Source of the DNA: Ferruginibacter sp050611725
GTDB lineage: Bacteria > Bacteroidota > Bacteroidia > Chitinophagales > Chitinophagaceae
NCBI RefSeq assembly: GCF_050611725.1
Contig: NZ_JBODJB010000001.1
Location: 1,612,001-1,676,000, forward strand
Direction of reading: 5' to 3'
DNA: 64,000 nucleotides
Shown: piece after piece, positions 1-6,604 of the stretch
Layout: each line of letters opens with the position of its first letter
Position numbering within the stretch: position 1 is the first letter of the stretch
Position numbers and translations under genes: made by a program
The notes under the pieces: generated by a model
Told to the model about the DNA's origin: nothing
Databases searched by the model: none
Seen by the model: only the letters and a program-made list of their open reading frames with translations

Positions 1-318
1 TCGGTAAGTACCTGCACTGTGCCATGCCATACGTATGAACAAGGGGCCATAGTGGCCATAATCTGCAGGCCACCATTCTTGTGAGGTGGTCATCAGATCG
101 AAAATATCTTTTTTTAATGCTGACAGATCAAGACTCTTGAATTCTTTGGCATAGTTAAATGTTTCATCCATCGGATCAGATAATGACGAATTCTGACGAA
201 GGATATTTAGTTTTAATTGATTCGGCCACCAATCACGATTTCTGGTGCCGCTACCGGCACTTTGCTTTAAAGCTCCGTGGTTAAATGGGCATTTGCCTTG
301 AGGTGCATTATTTTCCAT
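1..318 (-). CDS. katG: Catalase-peroxidase KatG, N-terminal part (cut by window edge)
   Basis: The first 106 codons of a bifunctional haem catalase-peroxidase, which removes hydrogen peroxide; the rest lies left of the window. I translated the minus strand directly from the ATG at 318. The N-terminus carries CPFNHG near residue 10, WWPNQL at 30-35 and the distal haem-pocket signature RMAWHSAGTYR at the window edge, with Arg96, Trp99 (the adduct Trp of the family) and His100. There is no signal peptide, so it is probably cytosolic. A 14-bp perfect palindrome at 420-433 lies about 100 bp upstream of the start and could be an operator. Confidence 0.93.
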   Translation of the reverse strand, partial: MENNAPQGKCPFNHGALKQSAGSGTRNRDWWPNQLKLNILRQNSSLSDPMDETFNYAKEFKSLDLSALKKDIFDLMTTSQEWWPADYGHYGPLFIRMAWHSAGTYR

Positions 319-419
319 ACTATAGTTATATTGTTTATTAAATGGTTTTGAATGGTAAAATTATGATAAACTCATCTTTCATTTTTGATAAACGTTTTCG
401 TTTTAAGGAACATTTTTAG

Positions 420-433
420 TGAACAATTGTTCA
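420..433. promoter_or_regulatory. 14-bp perfect palindrome, candidate operator
   Basis: TGAACAATTGTTCA is a perfect inverted repeat in the 219-bp gap between katG (minus) and the MORN-like gene (plus). The position fits a dimeric regulator acting on katG, but no regulator is known to me for this exact word, so the role is inference. Confidence 0.35.
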
Positions 434-482
434 ACTTAGCAAAGAGTTTTTAGAATATGGTGTTAAATCTCACATTGTGTTA

Positions 483-512
483 TTTGGGCTGTTGAAAGAA
501 ATATTATATTTG
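483..512 (+). promoter_or_regulatory. Bacteroidota-type promoter for the MORN-like gene
   Basis: TTTG at 483-486 and TATATTTG at 505-512 are 18 nt apart, matching the Bacteroidota -33 TTTG / -7 TAnnTTTG consensus. The predicted start of transcription, near 519, leaves a leader of about 20 nt before the ATG at 538. Confidence 0.55.
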
Positions 513-537
513 GTTCGATCTTTGTTTAAATCTAAAA

Positions 538-1218
538 ATGATGTATAAAATAAAATACGGCCTTCTTGTTTTATTTACGATTGTATACAGTGGATTGAAT
601 GCTCAGTATAAATCATTTAGTCTTACCCCTCAAGGTGATACACTGAATGCTGTTGATAATAAAGGTTTGAAACAGGGGAAATGGGTAAATACAGTTCCGG
701 AATTAAGAGGCAATCCGGGTTATGATGAAGAAGGCGTTTATAAAGATGATAAGAAAGAAGGAGTTTGGCGAAAGTATTCTGCCGAAGGTGATCTGTTGGC
801 GGTAGAAAATTATAAATTCGGAGGAAAAGACGGTATTCAGCAATATTATACGTTTTTAGGCTCTATAGAAAGGGAGGAAGAGTGGCATTCTTACAACCCC
901 GATGCTCCTTATGATACGATCCCGATTTATGGTACCACTAATAATGATATCATTGAATATAAGGTTGTAAAAGCTACCCAGTATAGTGTGCCCCATGGTA
1001 CCTGGAAATATTTTTCTCCGGATGGAAGAGTTACCAAAGCAGATAAATACGAAAGGGGGCGGTTAATTGTTGATGCACCCGAGCCGCCGGCTGCAGAACC
1101 TGTTGCAACTGAAAAACCAAAAGAGAAAACAAAACCACAGGAAGTACTCGACTACGAAAAAAAATACAGCAAGAAAAAAAGGGAGCATATGGAGAGGGAA
1201 GGGAAGACCAGTTTGTAG
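538..1218 (+). CDS. Secreted MORN/YwqK-like repeat protein
   Basis: A 226-residue protein of unknown cellular role. Residues 1-23 form a signal peptide ending LNAQ. Two MORN_2/YwqK-like segments follow (GVWRKYSAEGDL near residue 75 and GTWKYFSPDGRV near 155), short strands that usually build a beta-sheet ribbon. From about residue 180 comes a Pro/Glu/Lys-rich linker and a highly charged lysine-rich tail. Two adjacent ATGs (538 and 541) could start it. It is monocistronic: its own promoter lies upstream and a terminator (1245-1280) downstream. YwqK-type proteins are sometimes called antitoxins, but nothing beside this gene supports that. Confidence 0.75.
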   Translation: MMYKIKYGLLVLFTIVYSGLNAQYKSFSLTPQGDTLNAVDNKGLKQGKWVNTVPELRGNPGYDEEGVYKDDKKEGVWRKYSAEGDLLAVENYKFGGKDGIQQYYTFLGSIEREEEWHSYNPDAPYDTIPIYGTTNNDIIEYKVVKATQYSVPHGTWKYFSPDGRVTKADKYERGRLIVDAPEPPAAEPVATEKPKEKTKPQEVLDYEKKYSKKKREHMEREGKTSL

Positions 1219-1244
1219 GCTCGTACAAAAATATTTTACAATAG

Positions 1245-1280
1245 GGGGCAACTTAATTCAAGTTGCCTCTTTTATTTTTG
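1245..1280 (+). terminator. Rho-independent terminator
   Basis: The stem GGCAACTT/AAGTTGCC (1247-1254 and 1260-1267) with loop AATTC is followed by a T-rich run (TCTTTTATTTTT). It closes the MORN-like gene. The next ATG is only 5 nt further on. Confidence 0.8.
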
Positions 1281-1284
1281 ATAA

Positions 1285-1665
1285 ATGAAAAAGGACATAG
1301 AGCATATCGACGATATTAAATTATTAGTAGATAGTTTTTACAAAAAAGTTATTGTAGTTGAAACAATCGGATATTTTTTTACTAAAGTGATACAGTTTGA
1401 CTGGCAGGTACACTTACCCGTTATGTATAGTTTTTGGGATACTATTTTATTCGGCACTATGAGCTACAAAGGCAACCCTATGGTCAAGCACATTGAAATG
1501 AATAAAAAAGAAAGCCTGAAAAAAGAACATTTTGATCAATGGATGAAATTGTGGAAAGAGACGATTGATGAATTATTTATTGGTGAAAAAGCGAATGAAG
1601 CTAAAAAGAGGGCCGGTAGTATAGCACAGTTGATGCAATATAAAATACAAAACACAATTGTATGA
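1285..1665 (+). CDS. Group III truncated haemoglobin
   Basis: A 126-residue 2/2 globin of the trHbP (group III) class. Compared with Campylobacter Ctb from memory, the key residues fall at Tyr19 (B10, in FYKKV), His43 (E7, in QVHLPV), His69 (proximal F8, in VKHIEM) and Trp86 (G8, in HFDQWMKLW). Such proteins bind O2, NO or cyanide with haem in the cytosol and are linked to nitrosative stress or low-oxygen respiration. No reductase lies next to it. The start follows a terminator by 5 nt, so the transcript may be read-through. Its stop codon runs directly into an inverted quasi-repeat (1664-1762). Confidence 0.85.
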   Translation: MKKDIEHIDDIKLLVDSFYKKVIVVETIGYFFTKVIQFDWQVHLPVMYSFWDTILFGTMSYKGNPMVKHIEMNKKESLKKEHFDQWMKLWKETIDELFIGEKANEAKKRAGSIAQLMQYKIQNTIV

Positions 1666-1762
1666 TTCAGGATTTGCAGGATTTACAAGATTGGTTCTAC
1701 TTAATTAGAAAAGTTATCCTTTCCTAAAGCTCTAATCCTGCTAATGTTCATCCTGATTCGGA
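1664..1762. repeat. Imperfect inverted quasi-repeat, CAGGATT word
   Basis: The left arm (GATTCAGGATTTGCAGGATT, from 1664) is mirrored by a right arm (AATCCTG at about 1734-1740 and ATCCTGATTC at about 1750-1759). The word CAGGATT recurs within the left arm. The element overlaps the globin stop codon and fills the gap to the terminator at 1771. Confidence 0.6.
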
Positions 1763-1770
1763 CAAATGAA

Positions 1771-1807
1771 TAAAAAAATCCCCTCACTTTAGTGAAGGGA
1801 TTTTTTA
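1771..1807. terminator. Bidirectional terminator between globin and rpsA
   Basis: The stem AATCCCCTCAC/GTGAAGGGATT has one mismatch, loop TTTA, an A-run on the left and a T-run on the right, so it can end transcription from both convergent genes. Confidence 0.85.
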
Positions 1808-1824
1808 CGTTGTCTTGAAAAGTA

Positions 1825-3741
1825 TTATGCTTCTTTTTCAGCATCAGCAGCACCATCCAATTTAGCTTTCAAATCAGCTAATGCGCTGATATCACCTAAG
1901 GTAGATTTTTCTACTTTGCTTTGAAGATTTTTAACTGCTTTCTTAGTTACTTCAGCTTCCGCTTTTTTCTCTTTAATTACAGCTTGTTTTTCTTCTTCTT
2001 GTACTTGTTCCCACAAACGAGTATGGCTTAATACAATACGTTTGTCGTTACGATCAAATTCAATTACTTGAAATTGTGCAACTTCATCCGCACCAACTGT
2101 TTTGCCATCTTCTTTATTCAAATGACGAGTAGGAGCAAATCCTTCTAAACCATAAGGAAGAGATACTACAGCACCTTTGTCGTCTTTTTTAGTAACTGTA
2201 CCTTCATGAATAGTACCTACTGCAAAAGTATCTTCCAAAGAGTTCCATGGATCTTCTTCAATTTGTTTGTGTCCTAACTGAAGTTTGCGGCCATCTTTAT
2301 CTATGTTCATGATGATAACATCGATGGTAGCACCAACTTTCGTGTATTCGTTAGGGTTATTGAAACGTTTTAACCAGCTAAGGTCGCTAACGTGGATCAT
2401 ACCACCGATACCGCTTGCTAATTCAACAAATACGCCATAAGGAGTAATGTTTTTAACAGTACCACTGTGTTTGCTTCCTTCAGGGAATTTAGTGTCGATA
2501 TCGCTCCAAGGATCGTTTGCCATTTGCTTAATAGACAAGCTCATTTTACGAGTGTCTTTATCCAATGTAACAACCTTAGCTTCGTGTTCGTCGCCTAATT
2601 TGAAGAATTCTTTAGCGTTGATAGGAGTGTTAGCCCAAGTAATTTCACTTACGTGTACCAACCCTTCAACACCCGGCATGATTTCAAGGAAAGCACCGTA
2701 GTCTTCAATGTTAACTACTTTACCTTTAATGATCTCACCTTCTTTAATGCTTTCGCTTAAAGTATCCCAAGGGTGAGGAGTCAATTGTTTTAAACCTAAG
2801 CTGATACGTTTTTTATCATCATCAAAATCTAAAACAACAACGTTAATTTTCTGATCCATCTTCAATACTTCAGAAGGATGGTTGATACGGCCCCATGAAA
2901 TATCAGTGATGTATAGTAAACCATCTAAGCCACCCAAATCAAGGAATGCTCCGAAATCTGTAATGTTTTTGATAGTTCCTTCAAGAACCTGTCCTTTTTC
3001 CAATTTACCGATGATCTCAGCTCTTTGAGCTTCAATATCGCTTTCAATAAGTGCTTTGTGAGATACAACAGCATTCTTAATTGTTTCGTTGATCTTAACA
3101 ACTTTGAATTCCATTGTTTTACCAACAAACTGATCGTAATCAGTAACCGGTTTAACATCAATTTGAGAACCTGGTAAGAAAGTCTCCATACCGAATACAT
3201 CAACGATCAAACCACCTTTAGTTTTGCTTGTAACCAAACCAGTAACAATTTCACCGGTTTTGTGCAATTCCATAATGCGTTCCCAAGCACGACTTGTACG
3301 AGCTTGTTTACGGCTAAGGTGTAAGTTGCCGTTCTTGTCTTCTTTGTCAACCACCATTACTTCAATGATGTCGCCAACTTTGATACCACCAACTACATCT
3401 CTGAATTCGTTCAAAGAAATCAAACCATCACTTTTAAAACCGATGTTTACAACAGCATCTGTTTTAGTGATTGCTTCAATAGTAGCCTGGATCATTTCGC
3501 CATCGTTGATCTGTTTAAAAGTGTTGTCATACACTTCATCATACTTGGCTTTTTCTTCTTTTGAATAACTTGATACGTTACGTTTGTCAACGCTCCAATC
3601 AAAATCATCATGAGCAGTTGCAATTGTTTCAGCAACAGGCTCAACCACAGGCACGTTTGTTACCGCAGCAGATTCAACTTCCTGAGAAGCTGCTCCTTCC
3701 TGTGCATCTGCGTTTAATTGTTTTAAAATATTAAATGACAT
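1825..3741 (-). CDS. rpsA: 30S ribosomal protein S1
   Basis: A 638-residue S1 protein with six OB-fold S1 repeats, at roughly residues 76-145, 164-231, 247-316, 333-403, 420-490 and 507-575 (for example the repeated GAFLDLGG and GVFVELASG strands). It binds mRNA at the ribosome and helps initiation; in this phylum, where Shine-Dalgarno sequences are rare, it should matter for start selection (inference). The acidic N-terminal extension of about 60 residues and the lysine/glutamate-rich tail are typical of Bacteroidota S1. A TAACTTTG box (3772-3779) and a small hairpin lie in the leader. Confidence 0.97.
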   Translation of the reverse strand: MSFNILKQLNADAQEGAASQEVESAAVTNVPVVEPVAETIATAHDDFDWSVDKRNVSSYSKEEKAKYDEVYDNTFKQINDGEMIQATIEAITKTDAVVNIGFKSDGLISLNEFRDVVGGIKVGDIIEVMVVDKEDKNGNLHLSRKQARTSRAWERIMELHKTGEIVTGLVTSKTKGGLIVDVFGMETFLPGSQIDVKPVTDYDQFVGKTMEFKVVKINETIKNAVVSHKALIESDIEAQRAEIIGKLEKGQVLEGTIKNITDFGAFLDLGGLDGLLYITDISWGRINHPSEVLKMDQKINVVVLDFDDDKKRISLGLKQLTPHPWDTLSESIKEGEIIKGKVVNIEDYGAFLEIMPGVEGLVHVSEITWANTPINAKEFFKLGDEHEAKVVTLDKDTRKMSLSIKQMANDPWSDIDTKFPEGSKHSGTVKNITPYGVFVELASGIGGMIHVSDLSWLKRFNNPNEYTKVGATIDVIIMNIDKDGRKLQLGHKQIEEDPWNSLEDTFAVGTIHEGTVTKKDDKGAVVSLPYGLEGFAPTRHLNKEDGKTVGADEVAQFQVIEFDRNDKRIVLSHTRLWEQVQEEEKQAVIKEKKAEAEVTKKAVKNLQSKVEKSTLGDISALADLKAKLDGAADAEKEA

Positions 3742-3750
3742 AAAATAAAT

Positions 3751-3767
3751 CCCGGTTTTTTAACGGG
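3751..3767 (-). promoter_or_regulatory. Leader hairpin of rpsA
   Basis: CCCGGTTTTTTAACGGG folds as a short stem with one bulged base, between the predicted transcription start (about 3766) and the rpsA ATG at 3741. It could stabilise the 5' end or take part in S1 autoregulation, which is known in E. coli; here this is inference. Confidence 0.35.
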
Positions 3768-3771
3768 ACGG

Positions 3772-3779
3772 CAAAGTTA
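3772..3779 (-). promoter_or_regulatory. -7 promoter element of rpsA
   Basis: On the minus strand this reads TAACTTTG, a perfect TAnnTTTG, about 31 nt before the rpsA start codon. I found no good TTTG at -33. Confidence 0.5.
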
Positions 3780-3889
3780 GGGTAAAATTTACGATTTTGG
3801 CTGTATGATGTACGATTTTTTTCAGTGTAGGAGCAGGTTTTGGGGGTGTTTGGGTTTGATATTTTTTGGGACGGGCATTGGAACTTTGG

Positions 3890-3976
3890 GCATCATCGTT
3901 GTGTCACTCACTTGTACGGCATACCAATGGGCAGCTTTGCCCAAGCGTCAGGACGGCCATAAGCTTTCAGACGCTT
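3890..3976. repeat. Dispersed element, copy 1, with two hairpins
   Basis: GCATCATCGTTGTGTCAC (3890-3907) and CGGCATAC (3917-3924) recur at 44489 and 44518 with nearly the same spacing. Then come the perfect hairpin TGGGCA-GCTT-TGCCCA (3928-3943) and AAGCGTC (3943-3949) pairing with GACGCTT (3970-3976). The segment looks more GC-rich than its surroundings. It encodes no protein. Confidence 0.55.
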
Positions 3977-4131
3977 AAAACACGGACTAACTGATTGATT
4001 TTAAGCAGATATTTAATTTGTTTCGAATATTTGTAATATTTTGTACCAAAATCGAATTGTTCGGTTACCTCATCTAAAGGCTTAGACCTTAAGCCATTGA
4101 AATTCCTAACAAACAGGAAAATATTTTCGTT

Positions 4132-5100
4132 ATGCAAATAGATAAAATCCAATTCAAGATTAATAAGTTTTCGACTAAAAACTCAATCAAAAATTTGCAG
4201 GTGGGTGTTTATAAGGATGGAGAAATATTTCGATTAAGTAATTCAGGCAATATCTCTCATCAAGCTTTTGAATTGGCTTCTATTACAAAAGTGTTTACAG
4301 GTTGTGCCATAATGATTGCTATTGAAGAAAATAAAATATCCTTAAATACGACGTTAGAACAAATATTGTCAAATAAATTCGAAATCAGTGATAGCTTTAA
4401 AAGCATTACAATAGAAGAGCTATTGACGCATTGTTCAGGATTGCCTAATCTTCCACATTTGTTTTTAGAGAAAATGCAAACTAATCCTACTGATCCATAT
4501 AGTGTATTACAAAAAGATGATGTCTTTAATTATTTATCGCTGCAACAAACATTAGGGAAAAAGAGATACTGCTATTCCAATTTTGGCTATGGTTTATTGG
4601 GTTTGATTTTGGAACATATTTATGTATTTTCGTACGCTGATATAATGACAAAGAAAATTTTTGACCCCTTAAATATGCAATTCTCGTCTATAGGATTGAG
4701 TAGTAAAACGGAAAACATATTAGAACAAGGTTATAGTGTAGAAGGTAAAGAAACAACTATTTGGCAAGATGATGTATTAGCTGGAGCAGGATCTCTTATA
4801 TCGACTTGCGATGATATGATGCTGTTTATCAAAGCGCATTTTGCTTCAAATTCTTTGAAAAATATTTTGAATACTATACTTCTTCCTCAAACTAAAAAAA
4901 TGGCAATTAGTTGGCATAGACAAGGATGGTTAGGAAGGATTGCCGGTTACAAAACTTATTTGTGGCACAATGGCTGTACTGGCGGTTATTCGTCTTACAT
5001 CACGTTAAGTATTGAAAAGAAAACAGCGTTTCTAATATTATCCAGCAAAGGAATTATAGTTGACGAATTAGGAATGGATTTATTACATTACGTTAGTTAG
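4132..5100 (+). CDS. Class C beta-lactamase-family serine hydrolase
   Basis: A 322-residue penicillin-binding-protein fold (Pfam beta-lactamase, PF00144). The three catalytic motifs are present: SITK (Ser50, Lys53), YSN (Tyr148-Asn150) and HNG (279-281) in place of KTG. The last suits an esterase or D-amino-acid peptidase at least as well as a true beta-lactamase. No clear signal peptide is seen at the N-terminus, unusual for the family, so it may be cytosolic or have an unrecognised upstream start. It is AT-rich and stands alone; its 3' end overlaps the convergent FKBP gene by 18 bp. Substrate unknown. Confidence 0.85.
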   Translation: MQIDKIQFKINKFSTKNSIKNLQVGVYKDGEIFRLSNSGNISHQAFELASITKVFTGCAIMIAIEENKISLNTTLEQILSNKFEISDSFKSITIEELLTHCSGLPNLPHLFLEKMQTNPTDPYSVLQKDDVFNYLSLQQTLGKKRYCYSNFGYGLLGLILEHIYVFSYADIMTKKIFDPLNMQFSSIGLSSKTENILEQGYSVEGKETTIWQDDVLAGAGSLISTCDDMMLFIKAHFASNSLKNILNTILLPQTKKMAISWHRQGWLGRIAGYKTYLWHNGCTGGYSSYITLSIEKKTAFLILSSKGIIVDELGMDLLHYVS

Positions 5101-5565
5101 AGTTATCGTAAAATCTAAAATAGAATTTGCAGGTATTGAGCCGGCGGCACGTTCACCATATCCATAATAGGAAGGTATCAACAAACGGATCTTACCACCT
5201 TTTTGAATATAGGGTATCCCAATTTGCCAGCCCAGTATCAAACCGCCTAAAGTAAATGTTCGGGGTGTGCCATTAGAGTCATCGAAAACAGTTCCGTTCA
5301 ATAATCTGCCTTGATAATCTACTGTTACTTTGGTTGTACCACTATAGGAAAAACTTCCTGAGCCGGGCTCTAATATCTGATAGAACACACCATAGCTATC
5401 CTTGATTGCAGGAATACTATTGGCTGTAATAAATGCTCTAATTGCGGTTGTATCTGCAGTGAATTGTGCAGCCGGGCTATATAATTCGGCTTTTTTACAT
5501 GCAGCAAAGCTGGTTGCAATGCAGATCAATAATATAAAGTATTTGAGTTTAAACATAGGTTGCAA
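5083..5565 (-). CDS. FKBP-type peptidyl-prolyl isomerase, lipoprotein
   Basis: A 160-residue peptidyl-prolyl cis-trans isomerase. The N-terminus is a lipoprotein signal with lipobox FAAC (Cys23), so it sits on a membrane facing the periplasm. The FKBP domain spans about residues 60-160, with VDYQGRLLNGTVFDDS, the hinge GWQIGIPYIQKGGKIRLLIP and the YYGYGE loop. An alternative start is Met4 (5556). It probably helps fold envelope proteins. It is convergent with the serine hydrolase and is followed upstream by two GC-rich hairpins. Confidence 0.9.
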   Translation of the reverse strand: MQPMFKLKYFILLICIATSFAACKKAELYSPAAQFTADTTAIRAFITANSIPAIKDSYGVFYQILEPGSGSFSYSGTTKVTVDYQGRLLNGTVFDDSNGTPRTFTLGGLILGWQIGIPYIQKGGKIRLLIPSYYGYGERAAGSIPANSILDFTITLTNVM

Positions 5566-5613
5566 AAATAGGGGATTAATATTCTTTGAGTTCTACTTAC
5601 CTATTGTTCTCTA

Positions 5614-5635
5614 GCGCAGGTCTCCCGACCTGTGC
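5614..5635. repeat. GC-rich hairpin, REP-like
   Basis: GCGCAGGTC and GACCTGTGC form a 9-bp stem with one G-U pair around loop TCCC, in an otherwise AT-rich gap. It is about 60 bp from a second hairpin of similar vocabulary (5695-5721). Confidence 0.6.
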
Positions 5636-5694
5636 TTATCCGTTACTTAATTTCAAGTTTGTAAAACGTTGATGATTTATTATGGGGCGACCTG

Positions 5695-5721
5695 CTGACA
5701 CAGGCCGGAGGCCTGCGTCAG
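5695..5721. repeat. GC-rich hairpin, REP-like
   Basis: CTGACACAGGCC and GGCCTGCGTCAG pair over 12 bp with one mismatch around loop GGA. It has no T-run, so it is not a standard terminator. Together with 5614-5635 it suggests a palindromic dispersed element. Confidence 0.6.
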
Positions 5722-5740
5722 ATGAAAAATAAAAAAGTTA

Positions 5741-5768
5741 TAAATAAACAAACATTCATTTATATTTG
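5741..5768 (+). promoter_or_regulatory. Promoter and candidate operator of the TetR operon
   Basis: TATATTTG (5761-5768) matches the -7 consensus 8 nt before the ATG, giving a nearly leaderless transcript. It overlaps an inverted pair TAAAT/ATTTA (5741-5745 and 5758-5762) flanking AAACAAACATTC, a plausible site for autorepression by the TetR protein. The operator is inference. Confidence 0.4.
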
Positions 5769-5776
5769 CATTTCAA

Positions 5777-6367
5777 ATGAGAGTAAGAGACGAAAATAAA
5801 GAACAGTTGGTGCGTCAAAAAGCACTTGAAATGCTGGTTAAAGAAGGCTTTAACGGTTTCAGTATGCAAAAATTGGCAAAAGCTGCTAATGTATCACCTG
5901 CTACTTTATACATCTACTACAAAGACAAAGACGACCTTATTGTAAAAATTGGGATCGAAGAGGGATTGAAAATGAAAACAGCCGCTTTAAAAGATTTCGA
6001 TCCGGCAATGCATTTTGAAGAAGGGTTAAGATTGCAATGGAAAAACAGATCCGAGTTTTGGTTGAACAACAGATTATCATACGAGCTCTTCGAATTGCTG
6101 AGACAATCATCTTACAAAGAAAAAATTTTCGAATCAATTTTTATCGGCTTTAAAGAAACCATGAAAGCATTTGTAATGAATGCGGTAAAGAATGGAGAAT
6201 TAAAACCAATGCCCGTAGAAGTTTATTGGTCGATGGCATTTGCACCGCTCAATAATTTAATTCGTTTTCATATTGAAGGAAGAAGTTTAGGCAATATGCC
6301 TTTTACTTTTTCGGAAGACCTGATGTGGCAGACCTTCGATCTTGTTATCAAAGCATTAAAACCATAA
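5777..6367 (+). CDS. TetR/AcrR family transcriptional regulator
   Basis: A 196-residue DNA-binding repressor. The N-terminal helix-turn-helix spans about residues 10-55 (GFNGFSMQKLAKAANVSPAT then LYIYYKDKDDLI), the standard TetR pattern; the C-terminal half is the ligand-binding and dimer domain. It is the first gene of an operon with a small HMA-like protein (6-nt gap), an MFS transporter and a hypothetical protein. It therefore probably represses this efflux operon and releases it on binding an exported compound (inference). The ligand cannot be read from the sequence. Confidence 0.92.
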   Translation: MRVRDENKEQLVRQKALEMLVKEGFNGFSMQKLAKAANVSPATLYIYYKDKDDLIVKIGIEEGLKMKTAALKDFDPAMHFEEGLRLQWKNRSEFWLNNRLSYELFELLRQSSYKEKIFESIFIGFKETMKAFVMNAVKNGELKPMPVEVYWSMAFAPLNNLIRFHIEGRSLGNMPFTFSEDLMWQTFDLVIKALKP

Positions 6368-6372
6368 CTGTT

Positions 6373-6594
6373 ATGAGTGTTTCGCCAAACGAGGTATTGG
6401 TTTTTAAAACCGATATAAAATTTAAAAAAGACATACAAAAAATTGCTCCTGCACTAACCATTGCCGGAATTACTCAATGGACTATTGACAGAGATGATGT
6501 GGACTGCGTATTACGTGTTGTTACGGATTCTTTTTCAGTGAATGATATTATTGAGATCGTATCTGACAATGGGTATACATGCAGCGAACTATAA
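6373..6594 (+). CDS. Small HMA-fold-like protein without the CxxC motif
   Basis: A 73-residue protein. Length, the pattern of alternating strands and helices (VLVFKTDI, helix, TQWTIDRDDVDCVLRVV, helix, GYTCSEL) and the ferredoxin-like layout resemble heavy-metal-associated domains. The metal-binding CxxC loop is absent, and the only cysteines are Cys47 and Cys70. I chose the ATG at 6373 because it follows the TetR stop by 5 nt; an upstream ATG at 6325 would overlap the regulator. Similar short proteins are, from memory, common in Bacteroidota. Function unknown, possibly a sensor or partner of the efflux system. Confidence 0.65.
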   Translation: MSVSPNEVLVFKTDIKFKKDIQKIAPALTIAGITQWTIDRDDVDCVLRVVTDSFSVNDIIEIVSDNGYTCSEL

Positions 6595-6604
6595 AAAAAT
6601 AATT

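Larger units (their letters stand above)
3742..4131. other. 390-bp gene-free region with a dispersed structured element
   Basis: The gap between the divergent rpsA and serine hydrolase genes holds the rpsA promoter and leader on the left and a structured element at 3890-3976 on the right. A 61-codon minus-strand reading frame at 3967-4152 shows no family features and I do not consider it a gene. Confidence 0.6.

Noticed and set aside
538..1218. YwqK-type antitoxin with a toxin partner
   Set aside because: No toxin-like small gene is adjacent and the protein is exported.
1031..1251. Minus-strand reading frames opposite the MORN-like gene
   Set aside because: They are shadows of a lysine/proline-rich coding tail; hydrophobic by accident, with no start context or family features.
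1273..1280. TATTTTTG box before the globin
   Set aside because: It is the T-run of the preceding terminator, lies 4 nt before the ATG, and has no -33 partner.
3967..4152. 61-codon minus-strand frame near the serine hydrolase start
   Set aside because: It overlaps the hydrolase start and the dispersed element; composition is not protein-like.
4132..5100. Serine hydrolase as a true antibiotic-resistance beta-lactamase
   Set aside because: No signal peptide and HNG instead of KTG; no evidence for beta-lactam hydrolysis.
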